64,000 bases of DNA from Nyssa sinensis. Its lineage: Eukaryota > Streptophyta > Magnoliopsida > Cornales > Nyssaceae. Every line of letters starts with the position of its first letter. Position 1 is the stretch's first letter. Position numbers and translations under genes: made by a program. The notes beneath the pieces were generated by a model. That model did not search any database, was not told where the DNA came from, and was given only the letters and a program-made list of their open reading frames with translations. The DNA is taken from the NCBI GenBank assembly GCA_008638375.1, contig CM018048.1, positions 6,407,089 to 6,471,088 of the forward strand, in the 5' to 3' direction. Positions 12,101 to 21,780 of the stretch are shown here, one piece after another.

Positions 12101-14458
12101 AAGGTGGTGGAAATCCTCTATTGGAATTACTAGGCGGCGGAGGGGGAGGTGGTGGTGGAGGTGGTGGAAGTCCTCTGCTGGAATTGACAAGAGGTTGAGG
12201 TTGTGGAGGTGGAGGTGGAGGTGGAGGTGGAGGTGGAGGTGGGGGAGGTCCTCTACTAGAACTGATAGGTGGTGGTGGTGGTGGTGGTGGAGGTCCTCTA
12301 GTAGAGTTAATAGGGGGAGGTGGAGGTGGAGGTGGTGGTCGTGGTGGTGGTGGAGGTCCTCTAGTAGAGTTAATAGGGGGAGGGGGAGGTGGTGGTGGTG
12401 GAGGTCCTCTAGTAGAGTTAATAGGGGGAGGTGGAGGTGGTGGTGGTGGAATTGCTAAACTGGAATAAATAGGGAGAGGTAGAGATGGAGGTGGTGGTTG
12501 AGGAGCACTGGTACTAGAATCAGCAGAGGGAGGTAATGGAGGTGGTGGTGGCGGAACCGGACAAGGCAGAGTTTTTTCACTTGGAACTGAAGATTGCTGC
12601 TCCAGAGAGGAGGGAACAGTTTCAACTAGCACTTGATTTGAAGGTGTTAGTGCAACATCTACATCACATTGACCATCACTTTCCAAAGGTGAAAGAATTG
12701 AATCAACAGCGTCGGATATAAATAGCTTGGCCGGATCAGCAGGAGGCTTAGAATCATATGTTTCATCTGAAGCAGAATCCTGAGATGAAGGATCATCATG
12801 GAAATTCACCCCTGGTGCAGCGGTGTATGTTAGGTTACCAACTTTTTCAGAGTCCAGAAAATCCAGACTATCAGCAATACTAGATGCATTATTTTCTTCT
12901 TCGGAGTCGAAAGGTGATGAATATGCACTCACTCTACTTCGCAATAATGACAATTCCTTCACATCATTTAGGACTGATAGTTGTTTGAATAACCATAAAG
13001 CAGCATCGTCACCGCTATCAACCCATTCAACACCACTGAAAAGTTCTTGAACCCTAGAAAAAGCTTCAATGGGCAATCCACCTTTTTCCTCACCATTTAA
13101 CATTGTAGTTGGAGCTCTTGGGGGGGAGATGCTCTCAACCTCACCAAAAAGAACCTGAAATTATAATTTAATGATTTTATGGGTGATATAAATGAAATAA
13201 ATTCTTCAAATAGCCAACCTAAATTTTCATGAAATATTCACCTCTGCTCGAAAGCCTTTTGGATACCGAGCCTTTGAGTCCCAAAGAATGTCCAAGTTCT
13301 CACAGTTGAGCACCAAGATGTTGGATCGAATAAAAGCAGTGTTGAACATTATACGAAACATCATAACCTCCCTTTCAGGTTCCAAGTCCAAATGGACACA
13401 CTCCAATACAACATCCCCTTGGACCAAACACTGGATGTCAATCTTAATTACATCACTGTCCTTCTGCAATAGAAAAACATTCGTTTTGGCACCCGCTAAT
13501 ACAAGAAGTAGAAATTAATAAAAATGATCATGCAAGCAACAAGTTCTCTTTACCTGGCGGTAATGTCGAAGACTTTTATTTTTCTTGGGCATGGAAAATA
13601 GCATTTGGGTCGATAGCCCACCCTTGCTAAGCAGATTTCTACCAAAAATACGGATAATTGGCCTGCATCCATTTTGATTATCGAACCTTGGAATAGCACG
13701 AAGAATGAGACAATCCAAAGAAAGAGCTCGTTCAGGGGGAGGCCACTCTGGAGATAGCTTTCTTCTTGATACATATTGGAGGTAACGAAGCTGAGATGGG
13801 AATGGGTTTAATGGTGAAAACAGCTGTAACAAACCTTTAGGAGCCTCTCGATGGACAATCTCAAGAGTCTTCCGCTCTCCACTATGCAACTTTCTAAAAA
13901 TCAAGAAACTAGCCAAAAGGAATGCCAAGAGAGGCCAACCCCCTCTTTCACAATGAAGCAGAATAACATTCTGGTGATTCCCAAGCGAAAGCCAACTCTC
14001 ACAAACACGAAGAAAATGATGAATTAAAGACAGTGGTAGGAGGGGGCAACCCTCGTACTGTCGTGGATAATCCATGACAGTAACATCATATTCACACAAT
14101 ATTTCTGCAAATTGGCTACGTTTCTCGCCTTCACGGAAATTGAAAGCAAGAAAGGACGACTCTGGGAATTCTTCGTGTAATTCGGTTATGATTTCATGCA
14201 AGTAAAGTTGGTAGATTCCATCGGGCAGAACTTCAGTTGAAAAGCAAGAATCAAAAACTGCAAAGATACACATAAAACCCACACACACATACACAACAGA
14301 GAAAATAATGTATCAGCAACTTCTAACACATAAAATAAAATGCATCAATATTAGCATTTAAGATCAAAGAATGAAACTTCACTACCATATACTCTGTCAA
14401 CAAATTCAAGCAGGCCATCAGGGGGTCGTTTGTAAAAGAACCTACTGAGAAGGGACAT
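65..14458 (-). CDS. Class II formin (PTEN-C2-FH1-FH2), 3' end beyond window
   Basis: Formins nucleate and elongate actin filaments; plant class II members carry an N-terminal PTEN-like/C2 module for membrane phosphoinositide binding. Coding exons in transcript order are 14458-14386, 14257-13554, 13463-13242, 13154-11380, 10987-10864 and 136-65. All have GT-AG borders and every junction keeps frame, giving 990 codons without a stop. The start ATG at 14458-14456 opens [13 protein letters not shown], the conserved N terminus of this class (FH13/FH14/FH18/FH20 type). Domain order is PTEN-like (about residues 25-260), C2 (to about 340), linker, FH1 poly-proline (about 530-880), then FH2. The product is incomplete here because most of FH2 lies left of base 1. 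The 10.7-kb intron between exons 5 and 6 is full of repeats. Family is certain; the exact paralogue is not. Confidence 0.93.
1212..1235. repeat. Poly-G run of 24
   Basis: An uninterrupted run of 24 G follows CCCC. Such runs are rare in plant introns and prone to sequencing and assembly length errors. Confidence 0.8.
1309..2490. mobile_element. Probable non-autonomous hAT-type relic
   Basis: The left end reads GTTTTAAAAAGCATTTTCAA then GGCACACCTTA. The inverted right end reads GTGCAGTTAAAGGCAAAAGG then CGCCCTTA. Between them are several 'aaggc/gcgctt' motifs (about 1405-1470, 1860-1910, 2390-2460) typical of the 'AAGGCGCRC' plant MITE class. No target duplication was resolved, so the borders are approximate. 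Confidence 0.35.
2093..2549. repeat. Direct repeat pair of about 55 bp
   Basis: The sequence beginning ACCAGCTAGGAGAGA occurs at 2093-2146 and again at 2495-2549 with a few substitutions, about 350 bp apart. It is a local duplication, partly overlapping the right border of the probable hAT relic. Confidence 0.6.
4247..4356 (+). mobile_element. tRNA-derived SINE-like copy
   Basis: A GTGGTTGGATGGGTAAGG box-A-like start is followed by a box-B-like AAGTTCAACTC (consensus GGTTCRANTCC). The end CTTACCTATCAAAA runs into an A-rich tail. A short direct repeat AACCTAT lies on both sides. The same 3' end (ACCTATCAAAA) occurs in the opposite-strand copy at 5.33 kb. Confidence 0.5.
5318..5452 (-). mobile_element. 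tRNA-derived SINE-like copy, minus strand
   Basis: On the minus strand the element reads TTAGCTCAAGTGGTAT (box A match TAGCTCAAGTGG), then GGGTTTAAGTCCC (box B), then a GT-rich part and CACCTATC. It ends in the tail A7 GAAGAAGAAG. The internal Pol III promoter boxes and A-rich 3' tail are standard for plant SINEs. It shares its 3' end with the copy at 4.25 kb. Confidence 0.6.
5538..8787 (+). mobile_element. 5'-truncated LINE (L1-type) with target-site duplication
   Basis: The decayed body (5555-8769) lies between near-identical direct repeats AAACTAGACCATCAGAA (5538-5554) and the same with one extra C (8770-8787), and ends in a poly-A tail (8760-8768). In order it shows the end of the endonuclease region ([11 protein letters not shown], about 5660), the linker, reverse transcriptase pieces ([15 protein letters not shown] about 6350; [17 protein letters not shown] about 6715; [10 protein letters not shown] about 7227) and a zf-RVT C terminus ([18 protein letters not shown], about 8328-8383). 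Frameshifts and stops are frequent, so it is dead. A tandem duplication of about 55 bp occurs at 7455-7562. About 85 bp of unrelated sequence interrupts the coding frame near 7825-7905. Confidence 0.92.
8202..8699 (+). pseudogene. LINE C-terminal zinc-binding (zf-RVT) fragment
   Basis: An open frame encodes [20 protein letters not shown], the CCLC...H...C zinc-binding motif, [14 protein letters not shown] and [16 protein letters not shown]. This is the characteristic plant LINE reverse-transcriptase zinc-binding tail. It is the longest intact piece of the dead LINE and was not counted as a host gene. Confidence 0.85.
9640..10480. repeat. ATACG-rich non-autonomous element
   Basis: Clusters of GATACGTATCTTAC/TATGATACG-type words occur at 9648-9800 and in inverted sense at 10405-10465, with AT-rich DNA and an (AT)n run between. 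This arrangement of inverted ATACG-rich ends resembles the element at 23.76-24.5 kb. Target duplications were not resolved. Confidence 0.4.
10864..10987 (-). CDS. Formin exon: FH2 lasso region
   Basis: The exon is 124 bp and encodes [16 protein letters not shown] and the basic segment [18 protein letters not shown]. This is the conserved 'post-lasso' start of the FH2 domain in plant class II formins. The AG acceptor at 10988-10989 and GT donor at 10862-10863 are clear. The split arginine codon AG|G joins it to the preceding exon. Confidence 0.92.
11380..13154 (-). CDS. Formin exon: linker, FH1 and start of FH2
   Basis: This 1775-bp exon covers the end of C2 (LFGEVES), an acidic/serine linker with EEAF-like conserved pieces, and then about 350 residues of FH1 dominated by runs of 7-15 prolines. 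The unit 'INSTRG' plus a proline run is repeated at least three times, so the tract has grown by local duplication. It ends with [20 protein letters not shown], the start of FH2. FH1 binds profilin-actin and SH3/WW-like partners. The G-rich complementary strand produces long spurious open frames. Confidence 0.92.
13242..13463 (-). CDS. Formin exon: C2 domain part
   Basis: The exon is 222 bp (74 codons), phase 0 at both ends. It encodes [20 protein letters not shown] and [20 protein letters not shown], the beta-strand pattern of the PTEN-type C2 domain that accompanies the phosphatase-like domain in class II formins. The domain continues into the next exon (VLFGEVE). Confidence 0.9.
13554..14257 (-). 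CDS. Formin exon: PTEN-like domain
   Basis: This 704-bp exon encodes the phosphatase-like fold: [20 protein letters not shown], a [14 protein letters not shown] loop and the P-loop region [15 protein letters not shown]. In active PTEN phosphatases the loop is HCxxGxxR; here the catalytic arginine position is replaced (HCERGGWP). That is usual in plant class II formins, where the domain acts in membrane lipid binding rather than catalysis. The exon is fully open and in phase with both neighbours. Confidence 0.92.
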
Positions 14459-14504
14459 GTTTGTCGACCAAGTTACACGGAGGTGTAGCCCAATGGACCA
14501 AAAC
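14386..14504 (-). CDS. Formin exon with start codon
   Basis: The coding part is 14386-14458 (24 codons plus one base), ending at a GT donor after TAT G. An AG acceptor just above 14504 shows that the exon begins in the 5' UTR, so there is at least one untranslated leader exon upstream. The leader probably lies at about 14.95-15.1 kb, where a pyrimidine-rich stretch ends in a plausible donor (TTGC|GTAAAA on the minus strand). The ATG was chosen because the peptide that follows is the conserved formin start and no earlier in-frame ATG is joined to it. Confidence 0.85.
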
Positions 14505-15906
14505 CTGAAGAAAATGAAATTGCAAAACTGAGCTATGTTCTTTCATTCTAAAAACATGTTGGCAAAATAAACAAACGTTCTGTTCGGTTGCTGAGAGATC
14601 GATGAAGCAGAGAAGAGAAATTGAATGATGTATATCAAACAGTTCACTGTTTCGGACCCGATAAAGATAACTCCAATTAACTGAAAATAATACAACCACT
14701 GGTTTAGTTAAGCTGAAAGCTTTTCATTTTGTGCAACCAAAAGAACATAAAACATTAGATTCAAATTTTCTTTTCTTTTCTTGAACTTCTTCAGCAACCA
14801 AACAGTGGGTAAATCTTGCAGATTTGGGGCAAACCAATCAATCTAAGAACTTGCGAAACCAATGCTCGACAAATGAAATACACCAAAACGAGAGATTCCA
14901 CAAATATATATAGAGACACATGTAATTAAAGGGTTTTTTTTACGCAACGAACCCAACTGGGGCTGACCGTTCTGAGATTACAGGGGAACCAGAGATTCCG
15001 GTGACTTGTCGACTGAGTTGCTTTCGCCAGCTTTAATTGTTGGCCTGCAGAGTTCAATTGGCGTCAAGTCTACACCCTTCGTTTTTGAATTTTGAAGTTT
15101 CAATTGGGGAAGAAGGTAAAAATTGGATTATTTTAATTATAATTTTGGTCTGGTAAATATAAACGTTCAAATATGACTCTGAAGACTGAAACGACATCGA
15201 CATCCAAGGGTTTTGAAATTTTGGTATTTTTCATTTTCTTTATTCTTTCTCTCGGCTCCGTTTGATTAGTGGAAAGCAATTCAACTAGGACAAATTGACC
15301 CACCCCGCAGGCCTGCCCCAATGGACAGGTATGAATGTTTATAAATGAGATAAGGGTGAAATCGAATTAAAATTTTAAAATCATGTTGGAGTTCATAAAA
15401 GAGAGGGCTGCAACTCGGATGGCCAGTCCGAACCCGGCCCAAAAATATTAGGGCCCAGGCAATGTTTTATCAAGTTCAGGACGGCCTGGGCTTAAATTCA
15501 AAGCCCGAATTAAAATCGAGTTGAGCCTGGGCGTGGGATGCCGGAGCCCAAACATAGTATTTTTTTTTACAACCGTTAGATTCAACATGTTTCTAATCTA
15601 ACCATCCATTGCCCCTCGTATGTAGCTCAGTTGCAACTTGCAAGACATCAAGTTGTCAACAATTTAACCTTAGTCGTAGCTTTTTGCATCTCTGGGATTT
15701 TCGTTCGCCATCTCCAACTTTCTCTCCGTCTGCGATATCCGACTGCTCTCCATCTAAGATCTCCGGCCTTCTCTCCATCTACAATCTCTGGCGTTTGTGG
15801 TGCAATGAGTCAAGATGAGGAAAATGTGGAACTAGAGGAGGATTTTGAGGTGGTATGTAAGAAAAGTAGTCATTCTCAAGCTTAGGTCTATTTCAGAAGG
15901 ATAATC

Positions 15907-16478
15907 TATTGGCCAATTAAATCAAGCCCATAAATTTTAGTAAGTTTTTTAATTTGGTTTATTGAGTCCTAATAATATTTGGAGTCTTTTTGGTTAGTCC
16001 TAATTATAGTTGAATTAATATTCAAATGAGAGTTAGTTTTCTAATTATAGTTAAATAAGATATACTAGTTTGTATAGGATTAGATGTTCTAATCAATATA
16101 GGACTTAAAGTTAATGTTATATATATATATATATGTGGGGGGGGGGGTCTCTGTCATATTAAGTTGTTAGCCACAAAAAAATAATAAAGTGGTGGTTGTG
16201 TGCAATGTGGCCGTAAAACATTCATTGTTGGCCGTAAGTGTGGTGGCTATAAGAATTGAGAGTAAAAGAAATAGCCATAATCCAAATATGGGGGACTATG
16301 TTGGATCTGCCGTGCGAGACATATTTGAGGTTTGTTTTAATAAAACTATATTGGTTGTTCTGCTTGAAGCAAATATTTCTCCTTTTATTTTTTGTATTGC
16401 TTGTTCTCGATTTGGTATTTGGTATCAGAGTAATTTTTGGATCATACAGTTGGTATCGGAGCGATTTTAACTCTAACA
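15907..16478 (+). repeat. Left LTR
   Basis: 572 bp. It is near-identical in order to 18241-18875, including an AT repeat followed by a G run and the words TTGGTATCAGAG close to its end. Confidence 0.88.
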
Positions 16479-16480
16479 TT

Positions 16481-16493
16481 TGGTATTAGAGCC
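16481..16493 (+). other. Primer-binding site (initiator tRNA-Met)
   Basis: TGGTATTAGAGCC starts two bases after the left LTR. The canonical plant site is TGGTATCAGAGC, so one base differs. Confidence 0.8.
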
Positions 16494-16909
16494 AGTTACG
16501 ATCTTGGGGTAATTTATCAGAACCAAGTTTGATCTTGAGATTATTGGAAGAGCCAATTAAGATCTTGGGGATAATTTATCAGAGTCTTGTCTCGATCTTG
16601 GGAAGTTGCGAAAAATCAAAGTTTGGTCTCGGTCTTGAATTATTGCAGAGAATTGTAATTCTTGTGTTACTTAAAATTGCGATTTTGAGTGGTTTGTTGA
16701 AGAGCTGTTCGATTGAAATTCGACTGCTGTTTGGATCAGAAAAAATATCTTGCAGAGTTACAAATACTTGTGAAGCAAAAAAAAAAAAATTCTGGTTTAA
16801 TTGATAGGGAGGCCAGCTTGATCAGATTGAAGAAAAAAAAAAGGGACGACGAGATCAATTTTTGAACAAACTCAGGTACGTGATTTAAATAAATTGTTGA
16901 TTTAAAATT

Positions 16910-18061
16910 ATGGAGAAAGTCTTGGTTAATAGACAAAAGTTTGAGATTTTAAGAGTATGTGGTCAGAATATTGATGAGTAGTTACATCATGTTACACTCT
17001 ATCTTAATGCTTGCAATGTATTTAATGTATTGGATATTGCATTGAAGCGTTTATCAAAAGAACTTTATAAGAAAAAAGTTAAATGGTTCTACCAGATAAT
17101 AAGGAAGACAATATATTGGGCACATTGGAATACTTTTTTTTGCACACAAAACTATCCACCACCACATAAGTTTTGGTTTGATCTTTTTTCGACAAATAAA
17201 AATAAACCGCAGAACGGTTATGAACCTCCCATAGACAGATATTGGGTAATTGATTTTGAAAGAGATAAGTTTGACGAAAATAAAGAGATTGATGATTCAA
17301 AATTATTTTTAGAATTCATTCTAATTTGGGATGATTCATATAATGTGTTGAATTTAGATTCAGATATTGATTGCTTCGTCAATATTTCTGAGGAAGAAAA
17401 GATTAGTTGTGAGGGAAGAAATATTTTGGAAGTTGAAGAAGATGAAAATAATTGTATGGTTGAAAGTTTAACTTTGGTTCATAGTGATGAAAATTTGAAT
17501 TTGTTAGAAATTATTTTTAGTGAATGGAGAAATGTTGAAGAATTATTTCAGCTTACTCAGTTTGAGAATTTAATTGTTGAGAAAGAAAAAAATTTTGCAT
17601 GTTGTGGTACTGATACAGTTGAAGATTTTAAAAAATTTGACCTTGTTACTTTATTTGATTTGCCAAGCACTTTGGAATCAAAACATAGTGAGATTGAAGG
17701 ACATTCCAATCCAAAGTTTGTTGATTTTATTGGTATTGAGAATTTTCTTACTCAAGGCCATGTTGATTTTGTAAAGACATAATTTTTAGAGTTTCAAAAA
17801 TTTTTGAGAATTAAGAAGCCCAAGTTGTCTGAAATTTATGATTTCATCGGCTTTGATAAATTCTTGTCATACAACAATATTGGTTTGGATCTTAATAATT
17901 TTATTGGTGTAGATTTTGTTCGAAAGGAAGATTTTGTTATTCTAAAATATTGGCAGGCTCTGTATCATTATGATGATGAAATTATTGGCACGGATAATTG
18001 TTTTACTGATTTTGATTTTGAATGGATGAACATGGATTTGTTCTTTGATCATGCTGAATAA
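16910..18061 (+). pseudogene. Unrecognised ORF inside the LTR element, two stops
   Basis: One frame runs from ATG 16910 to TAA 18061 (about 380 codons), interrupted only by TAG at 16979-16981 and TAA at 17780-17782. The product would be acidic, rich in Asp, Glu, Asn, Phe and Ile, with several repeats of an 'F-DLPSTLE/FDF-GIENFL/FDFEW'-like pattern. I see no zinc knuckle, protease or polymerase motif. It is not a Gag I can identify; it may be a highly diverged Gag-like or acquired protein. Two isolated stops in a long open frame suggest recent inactivation. Confidence 0.6.
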
Positions 18062-18240
18062 GCTGAGAAGTTGTATGTCAAGTACAAGATTCGACCACAT
18101 CCGCGTGTGAAGATAAAGATAGATGATTGTTCCAGATTGCTGTCGCAAAAGTTTCTTACAGCGACAAAAATTACTTTGAGATTCTTACTCATGAAAGTAT
18201 CGGTGAAGCTACTTTGGCGAGCTTGGTTTAAGGAATGTAT

Positions 18241-18451
18241 TGTTGGCCAATTAAACCAAGCACGTAAATTTTAGGAAATTTCTTAATTTAGTTTATTGAG
18301 TCCTAATAATATTTGGAGTCTTTTTGGTTAGTCCTAATTGTAGTTGGATTAATATTCTAATGAGAGTTAGTTTTCTAATTATAGTTAAATAAGATATATT
18401 AGTTTGTATATGATTAGATGTTCTAATCAATATAGGACTTAAAGTTAATGT

Positions 18452-18492
<41 letters not shown>

Positions 18493-18875
18493 TGGGGGGG
18501 TCTCTGTCACATTAAGTTGTAAGCCACAAAAAAATAATAAAATGGTGGCCAAAATAATAGTGGTGGTTGTGTGCGGCACTTAGAGGCAGTGTGACCGTAA
18601 AACATTCATTATTGGTCGTAAGTATGGCGGCTATACGAATTGAGAGTAAAAGAAATAGCCATAATCCAAATATGAGGGACTATGTTGGATTTGCCATGTG
18701 AGATATCTTTGAGGTTTGTTTTAATAAAATTATATTGGTTGTTCTGCTTGAAGCAAATTTTTCTCCTTCTATTTTTTGTATTGCTCGTTGATTGCTTGTT
18801 CTCAATTTAGTATTTGGTATCAGAGTAATTTTTGGATCCTACAGTTAGTACCAGAGCAATTTTTAAAATTCTACA
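18241..18875 (+). repeat. Right LTR
   Basis: 635 bp, starting TGTTGG and ending TACA. It is longer than the left LTR because of an expanded GT run (18467-18492) and an extra stretch of about 50 bp near 18550-18600. Confidence 0.88.
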
Positions 18876-19595
18876 TAATCAATGGAAGACTCTTTCATTG
18901 GATTGCCAATTACACCCTCTAATGCCAGGAAAGAAAGGACATATGTGAGCATCTAGGCTGAGGATGTCGATGTAGTGAGTTTTGCTACTACTACAATTGC
19001 TGCAGATTTGGGGTCCTCTTCTACATGGCCAGATTTTTCAGCAAAAGGTATTTGTCGTGTGTACATTACCAAAGCTGATTATTTTCCATTTCCCCCTAAA
19101 AAACTGTGAGGCGCTTTAAAGGTGTAAGACACCTTCATGCTCTGTTCCGTAGCGTTATGTTTTTTTAGAGATATTTGACTATGTTTGCTGTGTTTTGTTG
19201 TTGCATGTGTTCATGGGAATCATCATATGAGACACAAATTATGGCTTCGATTTTTTTATCTAATCCATTAATTTTATTCTTATTTTGTTATTTGAAATCT
19301 ATTGTCTACTAGATTTCTAGAAATATTTTTCAACAAACCCAGAATCCTTTTGAAATTTAATCATCCCAAGTTAGGTTTTCGGTGTTCTCATATTCTCAAT
19401 TGATTTGGGTAATGGTTTTTTGCAAAAGATAAGCAGTGACTATCGAGCTCGGATTGAACCCGATACCGAAAAATTTTGGTTCAGGATGGGCTCGGGTTGG
19501 TGTTCTTGGACTCAAGATTGGGCTGACTATCTCTAAGCTCGAGCTGGGCTTGGACATGCCTCAACCCGAGCTCGGCCCTCCCAAGTTGCGCCCCT

Positions 19596-19958
19596 AATGG
19601 TAGGGTCAAGGATGATATCCAACCATGTCCCGTTTATATATCAAAACTTCTTTTTCATCTCTAAGGTATATTATTTTTATCAATACATCATATTATATAA
19701 AATGAAATTTAAGATTTCTCATACTAGTTTTTTGTGTTGGTTGTGTTTATAATAATTTTTTTTTATTTATCCAACAAAAAAGTTTTAACTTACCTTAAAA
19801 AAAAACAGGGTTCAGGGCGAGGACATAGAGTATGAACGAGGTTGGAGTTGGAATAAATCACTAGGAAGGATGGGGTCGGGTGGAGAATATCAACAGGGTC
19901 AGTGTTGGGGAAGGGGCACCCTTCCCTTGACCCTAAGCCCGACCCGTTGCCATTCCTA
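19596..19958. mobile_element. hAT-type MITE
   Basis: The ends AATGGTAGGGTCAAGG and, inverted, GGAATGGCAACGGGTCGGG are imperfect inverted repeats. The AT-rich core (TTTAAGATTTCTCATACTAG) matches, in the opposite orientation, the element entering the window at 63.69 kb. Confidence 0.55.
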
Positions 19959-19959
19959 A

Positions 19960-21122
19960 ATACAAAGTAAAAAAAATAATATAATTAAATTTGTTAAGAG
20001 TTTGGTCAATAAGTTAAAAGAATTATTAAAATTGTATGCATATAATTGCTACATTTTTTTAAAAAAAAATGTGACTTTCCATTGCCCGCAAAAGTACAAA
20101 AGAAAAAATTACAAAATTATTTATTTATAAACTACGTGGCTTTTGGATGATAGGAAATGTATAAGGTATCATTGGTATTGGCATGTTGGGCACCTTTTAA
20201 GCAGGCTCTGCATCCCTCATTCTTACAGACTCTTTACCTTGTACTAGTTCCTTACTATCCAAGGGATGGTGCCATCTTCTGTATGCAAATCCAACTTAGT
20301 CACGCACCATTATATACTTCCAATCCATAATCTGGCATTCACAATGCCCCACCTAAGTTCATTAGGATTTCACAATCTGATCCAGTACAATAATCATGGC
20401 CTTACCCTAGAATTTTCCATAACAAGGGACTTCATTCCAATCTTACAAAGCATTACATCCTTCTGCATTTAATACCCATATCTATAAAATTCACAATTTA
20501 TAAGCAAACATGCTAATAAAGTCACAAATTACCATCGTTCAAGAACCGATATAACCTAGATCACCAATACTCTCATTTTCATCTAGTTTAGGTCATGTGA
20601 TCTATTTACACAACATATAATCTAATTTCACGTACAATACATTAATTTATGAAGTAATTTCATGGTCTTATACTTAGAATAATATTTCTCCATTTTAGTC
20701 ATTTGAATGTCCCTATCATTTGTCACATTCAAGCAAACATTTCACAAGTTCTATCCAATACATAATCATCAAGATCTCAACATTTACTTTCTATAAGTTT
20801 TTCATCAATATAAGTCAATTTACCTCATCCTCTAGTTTCATATTCGAATCTCAATGCATTCAATTATAACCTCCAATATCTTATTCACCCCTCAACATAT
20901 TCAATCACAATTTATACCTCAATACCATTATTTACCAATCTCAATCACATTTACACACATAGGCATATCTTTATACATTCAAAGAGTATGGCACTAGTAA
21001 GATCAAGCTATGTATTTTACCATCAAATAGCCTTACATCTTTCAAAGAATACAAAAATACATAATGGATTATCACATACCACAACCCTCTTTCCTATACT
21101 CATTTTAAATATTTACACGTAG

Positions 21123-21158
<36 letters not shown>

Positions 21159-21780
21159 TAGATGTATATATTCACTTATTCTCAAATCATACTCAAGAAC
21201 AATCCATTTCATTAACAATCATATATCAAGAAAACTAAAATTACATAAACAAGATTACCAAAGAGTAACAAAGAGTCTAATCCATCCTCGAAAATTATCT
21301 ATTTCAAACATTGTTTAATAATTTCAAAGTTTTCGATACATGGTTCAAATGATATTAGATCTGATCCATTTATGTCCGATAAAACTTGATGGATAAAGTT
21401 TTTTCCCATTTTAGGTGTATACATACAAGATTATACATCAACATACATTTGTCCATATGAATGTCTAGAGTTCATGTACATATTATCCAAAATCCCATTT
21501 GGACATTAACAACACCAAAAAGTAGAGACCCATGTGTGGATCTCCTTCCCATGACTTGTCTATAGACACACATATATATAAACATATATATATATAGATA
21601 TATATATACCCAATTACATACACACATAAATATATATACCCAATTTCATACACACATAAATATCCCATCATACACACCAATAAATGCACCAACATACATC
21701 TACATACATCGACATACCAATATTCCATTATATATGCCAATACAAACATCATAACGTACACATTAGCACATACATACCAA
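19960..21780. other. Gene-free AT-rich stretch with microsatellites
   Basis: No coding homology was seen. It contains a (GT)n(AT)n run at 21123-21160 and a short tandem array of 'ATACCCAATT-CATACACACATAAAT' type units at about 21590-21670. Confidence 0.6.

Larger units (their letters stand above)
15907..18875 (+). mobile_element. Small non-autonomous LTR retrotransposon
   Basis: Two long terminal repeats (15907-16478 and 18241-18875) enclose 1762 bp. The flanks are the identical 5-bp target duplication TAATC (15902-15906 and 18876-18880). The left LTR starts TATTGG where the right has TGTTGG, and both end in CA. A primer-binding site TGGTATTAGAGCC, matching initiator tRNA-Met apart from one base, follows the left LTR. 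No reverse transcriptase, integrase or protease is encoded, so it must have been mobilised in trans. The polypurine tract is weak. Confidence 0.88.
15403..19595. mobile_element. Probable hAT relic split by an LTR retrotransposon
   Basis: The left end GAGGGCTGCAACTCGGATGG and the inverted right end TAGGGGCGCAACTTGGGAGG form imperfect terminal inverted repeats of about 22 bp. Both are followed inward by the 'GGCCCGGGCTCGAGC' word cluster typical of a plant hAT group. Interior sequence left of the nested LTR element has a short acidic open frame (15805-15852) ending at a donor-like GTATGTAAG; nothing in it is recognisable as transposase. The right target duplication is not seen because another MITE abuts at 19.6 kb. 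Confidence 0.45.

Noticed and set aside
11932..12458. Long glycine- and tryptophan-rich open frames on the plus strand
   Set aside because: They are the complement of the proline-coding FH1 repeats of the formin and have no independent support.
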